The position numbers and the translations under genes are program-made. The notes beneath the pieces were generated by a model. That model saw nothing but the letters and a program-made list of their open reading frames with translations. It did not search any database and was not told where the DNA came from. From contig CAZGCA010000032.1 in NCBI GenBank assembly GCA_964524145.1, forward strand, positions 1 to 57,417: DNA of 57,417 bases, given 5' to 3'. The stretch is from CAZGCA01 sp964524145 (lineage in GTDB: Bacteria; Hydrogenedentota; CAZGCA01). This document shows positions 33,649 to 42,671 of this stretch, piece by piece. Each line of letters starts with the position of its first letter. Position 1 is the stretch's first letter.

Positions 33649-35145
33649 TCAGGGGCTCGACAAAATGTCCCATGCGTGTAGTGAGTCGTGTTGCGGTTGG
33701 ATGTAGAGTTGCGGGTTGAGGTGCCATTGGCGGATGGCTTGGTGGGGCGTGAGGTCGTCGCGGGCGACGAGTTCGAGCAGGGTGCCGGTGCGGCGGTCGC
33801 CTCGCGCGAGCACGCATTGGAGTGTTGATGATCTGATGCTTTCGCCCACGCACTTCACATTGGGTACGCGTTGGAGAGCAGTCCGAACCCTCTTGAGTCT
33901 GGCGCGCAGTTCGGGTGCCGGGCACATTGGTTCGTTCTGGAACGCGGTGAACGGTTTGGGAACGAACGGTGTGAGGTCGACGGTGAGCCGGTGTCTGCGT
34001 TTGGTGTTGCGGGCAGCGTGTTTGACGATATCCGCCGCCTGTCTTGACAGGTCGATAATTCCGTCGACGTCATCTTCGGTCTCGCCGGGCAGTCCGAGCA
34101 TGAAATAGAGTTTCACGTTCTGTAGCCCGGCATCGATCGCGCGGGCCACGGTATCGAGCAGTCTCCGTTGCGGGATGTGTTTCCCGATAGCCTTGCCCAA
34201 TCGTTCGGTACCGACTTCGGGCGCGAGCGTGATGGTGCGTTGGCCGCTGCGCACAAGCCCGTCGAGCAGAGTCTCGGAGACGGTTTCCGCGCGGAGCGAC
34301 GATACGCTGAGTTTCTTTCCTTCCGAGACGAGACGTTCGACTATCGTATCAATATGAGGGTAATCGGAGACGGCAGCGCTCACCAACCCAACTTTCTTTG
34401 CCGTGTCGGGCATCCGGCCGATCACGTCTTCGACGAGTTCGGGCTCGTAGTTCACCACGGGGTATATCCGGGACGCGAGACAGAACTTGCAGTTGCGTGC
34501 GCAGCCGCGAGATACCTCGACGAGAAAGGTGTTAGCGAACACGGTCTTGGGGGTTATGATGCAGGAGTGAGCGACGTGCGGCGTCGTGTTGCGTGCGCGG
34601 CGCACCGGCAGGTCTATCCCGTGTTCGGCATCGAACGCGACGAGAGGGCCGTCGTCTTCATCGAAGACGGGTCGCACAAACCGCGGCACGTAGAATCCCG
34701 GGACGGCTGCGAGACTGCGAAAGAGGGCCTCTCTGTCGGCTTCATCGAGAACGGAGTCCACAAATGTATGAACGATCTCTTCGCCTTCCCCGACGACAAA
34801 GACGTCGACGAAATCGGCGATGGGTTCCGGGTTGGACATGATGCACGCGCCGCCGGCCACCACCAACGGATGCGATTCCGTTCTGTTCTCGCTGTGCAGC
34901 GGTATCCGTGCGGCACGAAGCATCGAGACAATGTTCGGGTAGTCCAGCTCGAACGATACCGAGAAGGCGACGATATCGAACCGATTCAAAGGCGTCCCGG
35001 TCTCGAGCGATTTGATGCCGAGGCCGGGTTCCCAGAACGCCCGTTCGCAGTAGGTGTCGGGTCTTTCGTTGAGTTCGCCGTATATGGTGTGGAGCCCGAG
35101 GTTGGACATACCGACCCAGTAGCTGTTCGGAAAAACAAGGCACAC
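33649..35145 (-). CDS. Radical SAM protein with B12-binding-like N-terminus
   Basis: The product has 498 residues from GTG 35145. The radical SAM iron-sulfur motif is CARNCKFC (Cys-x3-Cys-x2-Cys). It is preceded by a Rossmann-like B12-binding-type domain (PNSYWVGMSNLGLHTIYG through VGEGEEIV) and followed by LPGETEDDVDGI. It belongs with the TIGR03960-like family of unknown function. The frame remains open upstream for 28 codons to CTG 35229, which overlaps the pilT stop. That extension (DLLAAESGTCSKPHN) resembles the family N-terminus, so the real start may be this CTG, with AGGGGGA upstream. It is the last gene of the minus-strand run. Confidence 0.85.
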   Translation of the reverse strand: MCLVFPNSYWVGMSNLGLHTIYGELNERPDTYCERAFWEPGLGIKSLETGTPLNRFDIVAFSVSFELDYPNIVSMLRAARIPLHSENRTESHPLVVAGGACIMSNPEPIADFVDVFVVGEGEEIVHTFVDSVLDEADREALFRSLAAVPGFYVPRFVRPVFDEDDGPLVAFDAEHGIDLPVRRARNTTPHVAHSCIITPKTVFANTFLVEVSRGCARNCKFCLASRIYPVVNYEPELVEDVIGRMPDTAKKVGLVSAAVSDYPHIDTIVERLVSEGKKLSVSSLRAETVSETLLDGLVRSGQRTITLAPEVGTERLGKAIGKHIPQRRLLDTVARAIDAGLQNVKLYFMLGLPGETEDDVDGIIDLSRQAADIVKHAARNTKRRHRLTVDLTPFVPKPFTAFQNEPMCPAPELRARLKRVRTALQRVPNVKCVGESIRSSTLQCVLARGDRRTGTLLELVARDDLTPHQAIRQWHLNPQLYIQPQHDSLHAWDILSSP

Positions 35146-35225
35146 CCGCAGAAGGTTGTGCGGTTTCGAGCAGGTTCCTGATTCGGCCGCGAGCAGATCG
35201 CGTCGGAGATCGGACTGCGAACGTC

Positions 35226-36320
35226 TCAGCGCAGGATTCCCCCTCTGTCGCGGCTGAGGTAGATGCCTTGGAGATTCATCAGAAGCTCGTCAGGGTTGTC
35301 GGATACCCTCGCAGCTTCTTCCTGGGTGATAAGCGCCATCTGGACGAGATCGACCAGAGAGTCGTTGAACGTCTGCATCCCTTGTTTTCTATTGCTCTGA
35401 ATAACCGTTGTGAGCTGTGTGACACGGTTCTCGCGAATGAGTTTTCTCATGGCGGGGTTGCTCAACAGTATCTCGCAGGCCGGCACACGGCCGTTGGCCG
35501 TGGCATTCATGATCAGCCGCTGGCAGACGATCGCCTGCAGGTTCTGGGACAGCTCGGACCGGACCTGATCCTGCTGGTTTGACGGGAAAAGGTCGACGAT
35601 CCGGTCGATAGTCTGAATGGCGTCGGAGGTGTGCAGCGTCGAGAAAACGAGGTGGCCCGTCTCGGCGGCGGCCATGGCGGCTTTGAACGAGGTGATGTCG
35701 CGCATCTCGCCGATAAGTATGACATCGGGGTCCTGCCGCATAACGGTCTTGAGCGCCGTGGCAAACGAGTCGGTGTCTATAAGCACCTCGCGCTGGTTGA
35801 TGATGGCGAGCTTGTCGGTGTGCAGGTACTCGATGGGGTCCTCTATCGTGACGACATGGACCCGCCTCCGCTCGTTGATATAGTCTATGCACGCAGCGAG
35901 CGACGTGGATTTCCCGCTGCCGGTCGTCCCGGTGAACAGGACGAGACCACGGCGCAGCATCGATATCTCCTTCAATACGGGCGGCAGGTTGAGCTCCTGG
36001 AACGACGGTATCTCGGACTTGATGTGCCGCATCGCTATCGAGATGGAGCCGCGCTGCCGGTAAATGTTGGTCCGGAACCGTCCGAGCTTGCTCTTGCTGT
36101 AGGAAAGGTCGATCTCGTTGTTGCGGCTGAACCGTTCCTTCTGTGCCGGCTTCAGGATGACATCTAGAAGAGCCTCGGTCTCCTCTTCGCCGACGGGAAC
36201 CTCGGAAGCATCTTCGAGCACTCCGTCAACACGGAACATCGGCGGGCTGCCGGTCTTGATGTGAACGTCAGACGCTTCCCTCTCGATGGCTTGTTTCAGG
36301 AGTGTGTCCAGATCGATCAT
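35226..36320 (-). CDS. pilT: Twitching motility ATPase PilT
   Basis: The product has 364 residues. It starts inside the end of ftsZ (53-base overlap) behind AGAGGAC. Walker A is TGTTGSGKST (residues 130-139). The Asp box is VVTIEDPIEYLH, Walker B DPDVILIGEMRD, and the His box STLHTSDA. The AIRNLIRE motif of PilT is replaced by RKLIRENRVTQL. It is a hexameric ATPase that retracts type IV pili at the inner membrane. No pilB or pilC is in the window. Confidence 0.95.
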   Translation of the reverse strand: MIDLDTLLKQAIEREASDVHIKTGSPPMFRVDGVLEDASEVPVGEEETEALLDVILKPAQKERFSRNNEIDLSYSKSKLGRFRTNIYRQRGSISIAMRHIKSEIPSFQELNLPPVLKEISMLRRGLVLFTGTTGSGKSTSLAACIDYINERRRVHVVTIEDPIEYLHTDKLAIINQREVLIDTDSFATALKTVMRQDPDVILIGEMRDITSFKAAMAAAETGHLVFSTLHTSDAIQTIDRIVDLFPSNQQDQVRSELSQNLQAIVCQRLIMNATANGRVPACEILLSNPAMRKLIRENRVTQLTTVIQSNRKQGMQTFNDSLVDLVQMALITQEEAARVSDNPDELLMNLQGIYLSRDRGGILR

Positions 36321-37488
36321 GTCCTCTGCGCCGCCTCAAAAAGGTTGGGAAGTCGAGCTGTGTGCTGTCGGCGGATGCTCGCGTCTCCAACCGTGGTCTC
36401 AAGTCCGTTCCCTGTCTCGCCTTGCGCATAAACGCAGGTTGATCATACATCTCGTCGGGAAAAAGGTCAAGAGGCACAAACACAGGTTCGGCAAACGGGC
36501 GCTGGAAGCACTGCTCGGTCTTGTCGGCAAAACCGGTGGCGATGACGGTCACCTTAATCTCTTCCTGTTCGGTCCGTCCTATGACGGCACCGAATATGAT
36601 GTTGGCGTCTTCGGCGGCGGACTTTCGAACAACGTCGGCGGCGGCGTTGACCTCGAACATCGTCATATCCTTGCCGCCGCTGATGTTCAGTATGATGCCG
36701 CTGGCACCTCGGATGTTCGACTGCTCGAGCAGAGGGCAGTTTATGGCTTGTCTTGCGGCTCGCACGGCCCGGTCCTTCCCTTTGGCCATGCCGACACCCA
36801 TAAGCCCGCGACCTTGCTGTCTCATGATGGTCTTGACATCAGCGAAATCGAGGTTGATCACGCCCGGTATCGTGATCAGGTCCGATATGCTTTGGACACC
36901 CCAGTACAGAGCGTCGTCGGCGCGCCGAAACGCGTCCGCCATGGAGGTTTCCGGCCCCACCACTTCAAGCAGTCTCTGGTTCGGGACGACGATCATCGTG
37001 TCGACCCATTTCTCGAGATCCTCGAGACCATTACGCGAGTTGTCGGTGCGTGTCTTGCCCTCGAAGAGAAACGGTTTTGTCACTATCGCGACGGTGAGAG
37101 CGCGGATCTCGCGCGCAACGTCCGCAACGATAGGCGCAGCACCCGTCCCCGTCCCGCCGCCAAGCCCCGCAGTTATAAACACCATGTCGGCTCCCGCCAG
37201 GACCTCGACTATCGCGCCACGATCTTCCCTCGCGGCTTCGCGACCAACAACCGGGTCAGCACCGGAACCCAATCCCTTGGTGATCGTGGTACCGATCTGG
37301 ACCTTCTGAGTCGCGGCAGAGTTCCGAAGAGCCTGCGCGTCGGTGTTAATGGCAACAAACTCGACCCCGCGCAGCCCGGCGTGTATCATTCTGTCGACAG
37401 CGTTGCTGCCGCCGCCACCGACACCGACGACCTTTATGATTGCGCCTTTTTCAGCCGCCTCGTCTTCGTCCACCAGCACGAACGTCAT
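36268..37488 (-). CDS. ftsZ: Cell division protein FtsZ
   Basis: The product has 406 residues. The tubulin-like GTPase core is complete: VVGVGGGGSNAVDRM, the G-box GLGGGTGTGAAP, the N-terminal GTP contacts EFVAINTDAQAL, and the T7 loop NLDFADVKTIM. A variable linker leads to the conserved C-terminal peptide LDFPTFLRRRR, which binds FtsA. It is followed by 18 further residues encoded in the overlap with pilT. The gene lies 161 bases after ftsA. Confidence 0.97.
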   Translation of the reverse strand: MTFVLVDEDEAAEKGAIIKVVGVGGGGSNAVDRMIHAGLRGVEFVAINTDAQALRNSAATQKVQIGTTITKGLGSGADPVVGREAAREDRGAIVEVLAGADMVFITAGLGGGTGTGAAPIVADVAREIRALTVAIVTKPFLFEGKTRTDNSRNGLEDLEKWVDTMIVVPNQRLLEVVGPETSMADAFRRADDALYWGVQSISDLITIPGVINLDFADVKTIMRQQGRGLMGVGMAKGKDRAVRAARQAINCPLLEQSNIRGASGIILNISGGKDMTMFEVNAAADVVRKSAAEDANIIFGAVIGRTEQEEIKVTVIATGFADKTEQCFQRPFAEPVFVPLDLFPDEMYDQPAFMRKARQGTDLRPRLETRASADSTQLDFPTFLRRRRGHDRSGHTPETSHREGSV

Positions 37489-37528
37489 CGCCGCGACACG
37501 CTCCTTATGTCCTTAACAAATGCAAAAT

Positions 37529-37629
37529 CTAAAACTGAAAACTGACAACGCAAAACGGGGCCGGTAAGCGAACGCTCTGTTCTATTATCATTCCGAGATT
37601 TATTTTGCATTGTCGGTTGTCAGTCTTAG
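37529..37629. repeat. Imperfect inverted repeat between ftsA and ftsZ
   Basis: CTAAAACTGAAAACTGACAA... at 37529-37555 is the imperfect inverse of ...TTGTCAGTCTTAG at 37603-37629 (27-base arms). The intervening 47 bases hold nothing else. The AT-rich arms stand out from their surroundings. It could be a terminator-like structure, a small mobile repeat, or a regulatory hairpin before ftsZ. Confidence 0.6.
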
Positions 37630-37649
37630 CTTTTCTATTGATTTTTTCC

Positions 37650-38885
37650 CTAGAAATGGTCGAGAAACCAGTCCTTGACGCTGTTGTACAAGCTCTCCAA
37701 CTTGCCTGGCTCGTCCATTCCGCCTTTCTTGCCCGCTTCGTGCAACCGGATACCGTACTTCACCAGCCCCAGACTGGTTGCATAGGCGGGGCTTTTCAGC
37801 TTCGTGCCGTTGCCGTCGAAGTTTCTCGGCGTCCCGAGCCGTACAGGACACTTGAAGATGCTCTCGGCCATCTGGATCGTGCCAGGCAACAACGACCCGC
37901 CGCCCGTCATCACCACACCGGCAGGAATCCGGTCACGCATGCCGCTGTTCTCGAACTCCTCGAAAACCAGCCGAAGAATCTCGTCCATCCGCGGCTCAAT
38001 GATATCGACGATGTCGCGGCGTGGTATCTGGCGATCCTCGCGACCGCCAACGCCCGGCACCGTGACCATCTCGTCGTCGTGAACCAGGGACTGGATCGCA
38101 CAGCCGCACCGTTTCTTAATCTGCTCGGCGCGTCGCTGCGGCGTTCGCAGGCCAACGGCGACATCGGCGGTCACGTGGTTTCCCCCAAGAGGCAACACCC
38201 TGCTGTGACGTATCGTGCTGTCCTGGAATACGACGACGCCGGTCGTGCCGCCACCAATGTTCACTATCGCAACGCCGAGCTCCTGCTCGTCCTCGGTCAG
38301 TACGGCCTCGCCGGACGCGTACGGTTCGAGAAGAACCTCTGCCACACCAAAACCGGCACGGTTCACGCACTTGGCAAGGTTCTGGACAGAGTTTGTGCCA
38401 CCCGTGACAATGTGGACATCGGCTTCGAGCCGAACGCCCAGCATGCCGATGGGCTCGTTGACACCGTCGTGTCCGTCCACAATGTAACCTTGCGGGAAGA
38501 CGTGCAGCACCTTGCGGTCCGGCGGCAGCTTTACGGCACGCGCGTTGTCCACCGCACGGTCAACGTCGTCCAGCGTGATCTCCTGGTCCTTCCGTGAAAC
38601 GCCGGTCATGCCCCTGCTGTTGATCCCCCAGATGTGGGCACCGGCTACCCCAACGAAGACCGATCTTATCTTCCGGCGGCTGCTCTCTTCAGCAGCTTCG
38701 AGCGCGGCGGTTGCCGAGTGGATGGTTCGTTCGAGGTTGACGACAACGCCCTTGTGCAGCCCCTTCGACACAGCTTCACCCATGCCAAGTATAGTGATGC
38801 CGCCGTCAGGGTTGCGCTCGCCGACTACGGCGCACGTCTTCGTCGTGCCAACGTCCAAACCCGCTACGTAGTGGTTTCGGCCCAT
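37650..38885 (-). CDS. ftsA: Cell division protein FtsA
   Basis: The product has 411 residues. ATG 38885 follows AAGGAGG by about ten bases, so the 39-residue upstream extension is not used. The actin-like fold is seen in VAGLDVGTTKTCAVV, VAIVNIGGGTTGVVV and GVVMTGGGSLLPG. The 1C domain region runs through VFPQGYIVDGHDG. The C-terminus (LYNSVKDWFLDHF) is the amphipathic membrane-targeting helix. It recruits FtsZ to the membrane. Confidence 0.96.
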   Translation of the reverse strand: MGRNHYVAGLDVGTTKTCAVVGERNPDGGITILGMGEAVSKGLHKGVVVNLERTIHSATAALEAAEESSRRKIRSVFVGVAGAHIWGINSRGMTGVSRKDQEITLDDVDRAVDNARAVKLPPDRKVLHVFPQGYIVDGHDGVNEPIGMLGVRLEADVHIVTGGTNSVQNLAKCVNRAGFGVAEVLLEPYASGEAVLTEDEQELGVAIVNIGGGTTGVVVFQDSTIRHSRVLPLGGNHVTADVAVGLRTPQRRAEQIKKRCGCAIQSLVHDDEMVTVPGVGGREDRQIPRRDIVDIIEPRMDEILRLVFEEFENSGMRDRIPAGVVMTGGGSLLPGTIQMAESIFKCPVRLGTPRNFDGNGTKLKSPAYATSLGLVKYGIRLHEAGKKGGMDEPGKLESLYNSVKDWFLDHF

Positions 38886-39015
38886 GCGAATACTTCCCTC
38901 CTTGTCAATAGTATACCAGAACCGGCGGAGTATCTCAATACCCTCGTGCATGTCTGTCTGCGTCAGCACGCTCTCCGGTTCTCTCGTTCGGAGGGGGAGC
39001 ATGATTTGCGATGTT

Positions 39016-39120
39016 TCAGAGAACGTTGAGTTCTCGGAGTGTAGCGATGGCGAGAATGAGCGTGTAGCCTGCGATAACGACGAGGCAGATGTCGACGAAG
39101 TGTTTCTTGATGAATTCCAT
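39016..39120 (-). CDS. 34-residue single-helix membrane peptide
   Basis: This short ORF runs from ATG 39120 to TGA 39016-39018. It has a charged N-terminus (MEFIKKHF) and a hydrophobic run (ICLVVIAGYTLILAIAT), followed by LRELNVL. It lies between the acylphosphatase and ftsA genes on the same strand, in the position of a small membrane component of the division operon. Its binding site is weak (GGAAC). It may be a real small protein; only conservation in relatives can decide. Confidence 0.5.
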   Translation of the reverse strand: MEFIKKHFVDICLVVIAGYTLILAIATLRELNVL

Positions 39121-39156
39121 GTTATGTTCCGGCCCGGGTTTTGCTCATGTCACTAC

Positions 39157-39429
39157 TCAGTACGTGATCGAGAACCTGTCAAACTTGCCGGTATAGTCTT
39201 CCCACCGGAGGTCGACGTCGTAGACCATGGCGGCGGGCGGCCCTTCGCGGCACCACTGGACAATCCTGTCGATATCTTGCTTGCGCCCCTCGAAGAGGGC
39301 CTCGACCGCGCCGTCGAACCGGTTCTTCACCCAACCGCCCACACCAAGCCGTTGGGCCTGGTCCTGGGTATACATCCGAAAACAGACACCCTGGACCCTG
39401 CCGGTGATCGTAACGTGGGCGCGCACCAT
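39157..39429 (-). CDS. acyP: Acylphosphatase
   Basis: The product has 90 residues from ATG 39429, the standard length. A 14-residue longer form from 39471 is possible. The catalytic residues are Arg in GRVQGVCFRMYTQ and Asn in GWVKNRFDGAVEA, both in their normal places. It hydrolyses acyl phosphates in the cytoplasm. Confidence 0.95.
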   Translation of the reverse strand: MVRAHVTITGRVQGVCFRMYTQDQAQRLGVGGWVKNRFDGAVEALFEGRKQDIDRIVQWCREGPPAAMVYDVDLRWEDYTGKFDRFSITY

Positions 39430-39482
39430 CGGTGTATCTTCGGTTTCGGTCCGCGGCTTGCCTCGCCTCATCGTCTTCGGAC

Positions 39483-40730
39483 CTATTTGAGAGAGAGCTT
39501 CTCTTCCTGGATGACCCGGTCCAGAAAACGCCGTGCTTTGCTGACAGATCGCACGAGCGGGTTAATAGTGAGCGCCTGGAGTGCAAACTCGTAACAGTTT
39601 TCCTCGATGGCTCGAAGCGCGATCTCTTCGCTGGTTTTAAGGGAACAAAGCAATCCCCTCAGGAAGCACGGGCTCTGGCCGATTTTCCGTACCGAGATGC
39701 CTTTTTTGGACACCTTTGCGGGTACCTCGACAGACGCCGAGTCGGGAAGGTCTTTGAGCGCGCTGTTATTCGTGAGACATAGGACCAGTTCGCGGGGCGC
39801 CTTACTTTCGAACGCCTCGATAAGCGGCACGATGCAGAGCTCATACCACATTGCGTTTCGTCCCCTCGTCAACTCGGGGACATCGCAGAGCGATTCGTTT
39901 TCATACTCTTTGAGGATAACCTGCTCGTTTTCCCGAAGCTGGTCGCCGCGAAACTTTGTTGCCTCCTTCTGTCGTTTGAGGACAGCGGTGGGGTGGAAGA
40001 AATAGCTTGCGAGCCGCATCGGGATCATCCTGAACAACTCGATGAGTTCAAGGTCAAACCCGTCAGGTTTCTTGCGCAGCACACGATCGACAAGCCGGGA
40101 CATCTGGCTTCGCCCGTTCACTTTGACATCCTGAATCCAACCGAAATGGTTGACTCCTATATAGTCGACGTGAAGTTCAACGCCGTCGGCACGCAGCATC
40201 TGGGTGATCCTCCGGACAGACTGGGCGGGCGCGTCGCAAACGCCGACAACGTTGAGCTTGGTCTGTTTGGCTATGGCCTCGACAACCATACTCATCGGGT
40301 TTGTGAGGTTGATCAGAATCGTCCGGGGTGATTTCTCTTCGATTATCCTGGCGTACTCGAGAGCGACGGGTACGGTTCGAAGCGCGTTGGATATCCCGCC
40401 GGCCCCCAGGCTCTCGTCGGCGACAAGCGCGACATCTGCAGCACGCGCCTCGTCGCGTGCACGGGCGGACATGCCGCCAACTCGGATCTGATTGAGTACG
40501 TATTTCGCGCCGGTAACGGTCTCTTCGACGGACGTGGTGCCACGAACCTTCGTGGGAAACCCGTTCTTGTCGAACATTCTCTGACAGAACTTGGCAACGA
40601 CGTCGAGCTTGTGTTCGCTACGCCCCATCAACGCTATCTCTTCGATGCCGACGTTATGGGCGATGATCGACGAGACAAGCTCGGGCGTGTAAACGCTCCC
40701 TCCGCCGAGAATGCCAATCTTCCCTATCAT
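39483..40730 (-). CDS. GH4 family glycosidase, NAD-dependent
   Basis: The product has 415 residues from ATG 40730, behind GGAAAGAG. Glycoside hydrolase family 4 features are the NAD loop ILGGGSVYTPEL, NLTNPMS, the metal Cys in VGVCDAP, and His in GVNHFGW. The family hydrolyses phosphorylated disaccharides by an oxidation-elimination mechanism using NAD and manganese. 6-phospho-beta-glucosidase is the best guess. No phosphotransferase genes are nearby, so the substrate is unsure. Confidence 0.9.
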   Translation of the reverse strand: MIGKIGILGGGSVYTPELVSSIIAHNVGIEEIALMGRSEHKLDVVAKFCQRMFDKNGFPTKVRGTTSVEETVTGAKYVLNQIRVGGMSARARDEARAADVALVADESLGAGGISNALRTVPVALEYARIIEEKSPRTILINLTNPMSMVVEAIAKQTKLNVVGVCDAPAQSVRRITQMLRADGVELHVDYIGVNHFGWIQDVKVNGRSQMSRLVDRVLRKKPDGFDLELIELFRMIPMRLASYFFHPTAVLKRQKEATKFRGDQLRENEQVILKEYENESLCDVPELTRGRNAMWYELCIVPLIEAFESKAPRELVLCLTNNSALKDLPDSASVEVPAKVSKKGISVRKIGQSPCFLRGLLCSLKTSEEIALRAIEENCYEFALQALTINPLVRSVSKARRFLDRVIQEEKLSLK

Positions 40731-40838
40731 TATCGCTCTTTCCGCGTTTGACACCCGGAACCCGGAGCGGGTCGGCAACGCTGTTGCCCTGCCTGCTCAA
40801 CGTCAGTCATAGGTGATCGCCCACGTTCCGGGAGATTC

Positions 40839-41498
40839 TCAGTATCCCACGATGCTGCGTAACCCACGCAGAGAGATGTATGAAAGACTCAGCGGATTCG
40901 AGACAACCTCGACCCTGGCCTCTTTGACGGCCTTGACTATGCTACCAGCACTCTTCTCGGCATCTATAAGCGAGTACGTCCTGCCGAGGTCTGCCAAATG
41001 ATGGCAATCGGACGTACCCACCACGGCAAGCCCGTTCTTCTCGGCCACACGTACCGCCCGCTTGTTGAAGAAGTTCAGTTTGTCATGATAAAAGAAACTA
41101 TACTCCACCGCATCAAAGAGATCAATGTTTCTCATCAGTTTCCAGTGAAGGCAACTTCGTTTCGGGAAAAACGGGTGTGGCGCTACGACAAGCCAATCGT
41201 TGGCCTTCATGTTCCTTAGCTGGTCGAATGTCTGGATCTTCTCCGCGCGACGGTCGACATTTATGAGCAAGACGTGTTTCTTCTCGATGGTCTTCTCGAC
41301 GCCGGGTATGAGCAGGATACCTTTGTCGCGAGCGTAGCGCAGCACCTTCTTGTCGTTGAAGACGGTGTCGTGTTCGGTTATTGACAGAACGTCCAATCCG
41401 ACCCGCGTGGCCCGGTCAACAAGATCTTTCGGACTATACCCAATTGTCTCCTGCGTGTCGTTGCTGGTATGTAGATGCAAATCCGCTTTAAGTCGCAT
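40839..41498 (-). CDS. PHP-domain metallohydrolase
   Basis: The product has 219 residues from ATG 41498, which follows GTG 41501. PHP-domain metal ligands are DLHLHT (His8, His10), ITEHDT (His43 region), APHPFF and GTSDCH. Such proteins are phosphoesterases, including histidinol phosphatase-like and 5'-3' nucleotidase members. The compact length suggests a small-molecule phosphoesterase. It is the smaller of two PHP proteins in this cluster. Confidence 0.88.
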   Translation of the reverse strand: MRLKADLHLHTSNDTQETIGYSPKDLVDRATRVGLDVLSITEHDTVFNDKKVLRYARDKGILLIPGVEKTIEKKHVLLINVDRRAEKIQTFDQLRNMKANDWLVVAPHPFFPKRSCLHWKLMRNIDLFDAVEYSFFYHDKLNFFNKRAVRVAEKNGLAVVGTSDCHHLADLGRTYSLIDAEKSAGSIVKAVKEARVEVVSNPLSLSYISLRGLRSIVGY

Positions 41499-41702
41499 CA
41501 CACCGCGTTTCCGTGCTACCGGGCGCTCGAACTCCGGTGTTCTGACATCATTCCATGTCTACGCTATCATAAAGGATGCAGCGTGTCAACGAGCGCTCCA
41601 GCCTGTCCACCTCCCACCGACCATCGTTACGCTTTATGCTAGCAGAAAGGGCCCGCGACTTCAAGCGCGTGCTGCAACAAGATGTTGTTCATGACGGACG
41701 AC

Positions 41703-42671
41703 TCACGTTTCCTGGAACAGCGCGTCAACGAACTCATCGGGATCGAAATCGCGCAAGTCTTCCAAAGTTTCGCCGATGCCTATGAACCGCACCGGGATGT
41801 CAAGCTGTTCCTGAATGGCGATCACTATTCCGCCTTTCGCTGTTCCGTCAAGTTTGGCAAGCGCTATTCCGGTTATACCGAGCGCTTCAGTAAACAGCCG
41901 CGCCTGCGACAAACCGTTCTGCCCGGTCGTAGCGTCGAGAACAAGGAGCGTCTGATGAGGCGCCCCATCGATCTTCTTGCCCAGCACGCGAGATGTCTTC
42001 TTCAGTTCTTCCATGAGATTGGTCTTTGTATGCAAGCGTCCGGCGGTGTCAACGATCAGGTAGTCACACCCTCGTGCAACGGCGGCCTCGGCGGCGTCGA
42101 AGGCGACCGCAGCAGGGTCCGAGCCTTGCCGGTGTTTGACGATCTCCGCGCCGACCCGGTCGGCCCAGTGGTCGAGCTGTTCGGCAGCCGCGGCGCGAAA
42201 CGTGTCGGCGGCGGCGAGCAATACTCTGTTGCCCTGCGATTTCAACTGTGCCGCCAGCTTTGCGATGGTCGTCGTCTTGCCCGAGCCGTTGACGCCCGCG
42301 ACCAGTATGACGTGAGGCGTTGACACTGGTGCAGGCGGTACTCCAGGGTGCGTCTTCAGGATGTCGGCGATTCGCTGTTTGAGGTGGCTGCCAAGGTCTT
42401 CCGGCGATTCTATCTGGCCCTGGCGAAGTTCGTCGCGCAACCCATCAACGAGCTTCAGCGACGTTTCCACACCAATATCCGCCTCGATTAGAATCCGTTC
42501 GAGATCCTCAAAGAGCGATTCGTCTATTCTCGTCCGCCCGGCGAGCGTTCGTCGGATGCTCGAGGCAAACATCTCGCGACTCTTCGAAAGACCGTCCTTC
42601 AGGCGTTTGAAGAGGCCCGCTTTTTCATTTGGCTGCGGTTGTGCGATACTATTCTTCGTCATACTCGTCAC
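41703..42671 (-). CDS. ftsY: Signal recognition particle receptor FtsY
   Basis: The product has 322 residues. The start GTG 42671 overlaps the upstream stop (GTGA); ATG 42662 is an alternative. The N-terminal four-helix domain is short and lacks the long acidic A domain. The G domain has VAGVNGSGKTTTIAKLA, AAADTFRAAAAEQL, DTAGRL, AKLDGTAKGG and GIGETLEDL. It docks SRP-ribosome complexes at the inner membrane. Confidence 0.97.
   Translation of the reverse strand: MTSMTKNSIAQPQPNEKAGLFKRLKDGLSKSREMFASSIRRTLAGRTRIDESLFEDLERILIEADIGVETSLKLVDGLRDELRQGQIESPEDLGSHLKQRIADILKTHPGVPPAPVSTPHVILVAGVNGSGKTTTIAKLAAQLKSQGNRVLLAAADTFRAAAAEQLDHWADRVGAEIVKHRQGSDPAAVAFDAAEAAVARGCDYLIVDTAGRLHTKTNLMEELKKTSRVLGKKIDGAPHQTLLVLDATTGQNGLSQARLFTEALGITGIALAKLDGTAKGGIVIAIQEQLDIPVRFIGIGETLEDLRDFDPDEFVDALFQET

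Noticed and set aside
36286..37545. 419-codon frame opposite ftsZ, and similar frames opposite ftsA and the radical SAM gene
   Set aside because: High-GC codon bias keeps the antisense frame open. The opposite strand encodes clear FtsZ, FtsA and radical SAM proteins.
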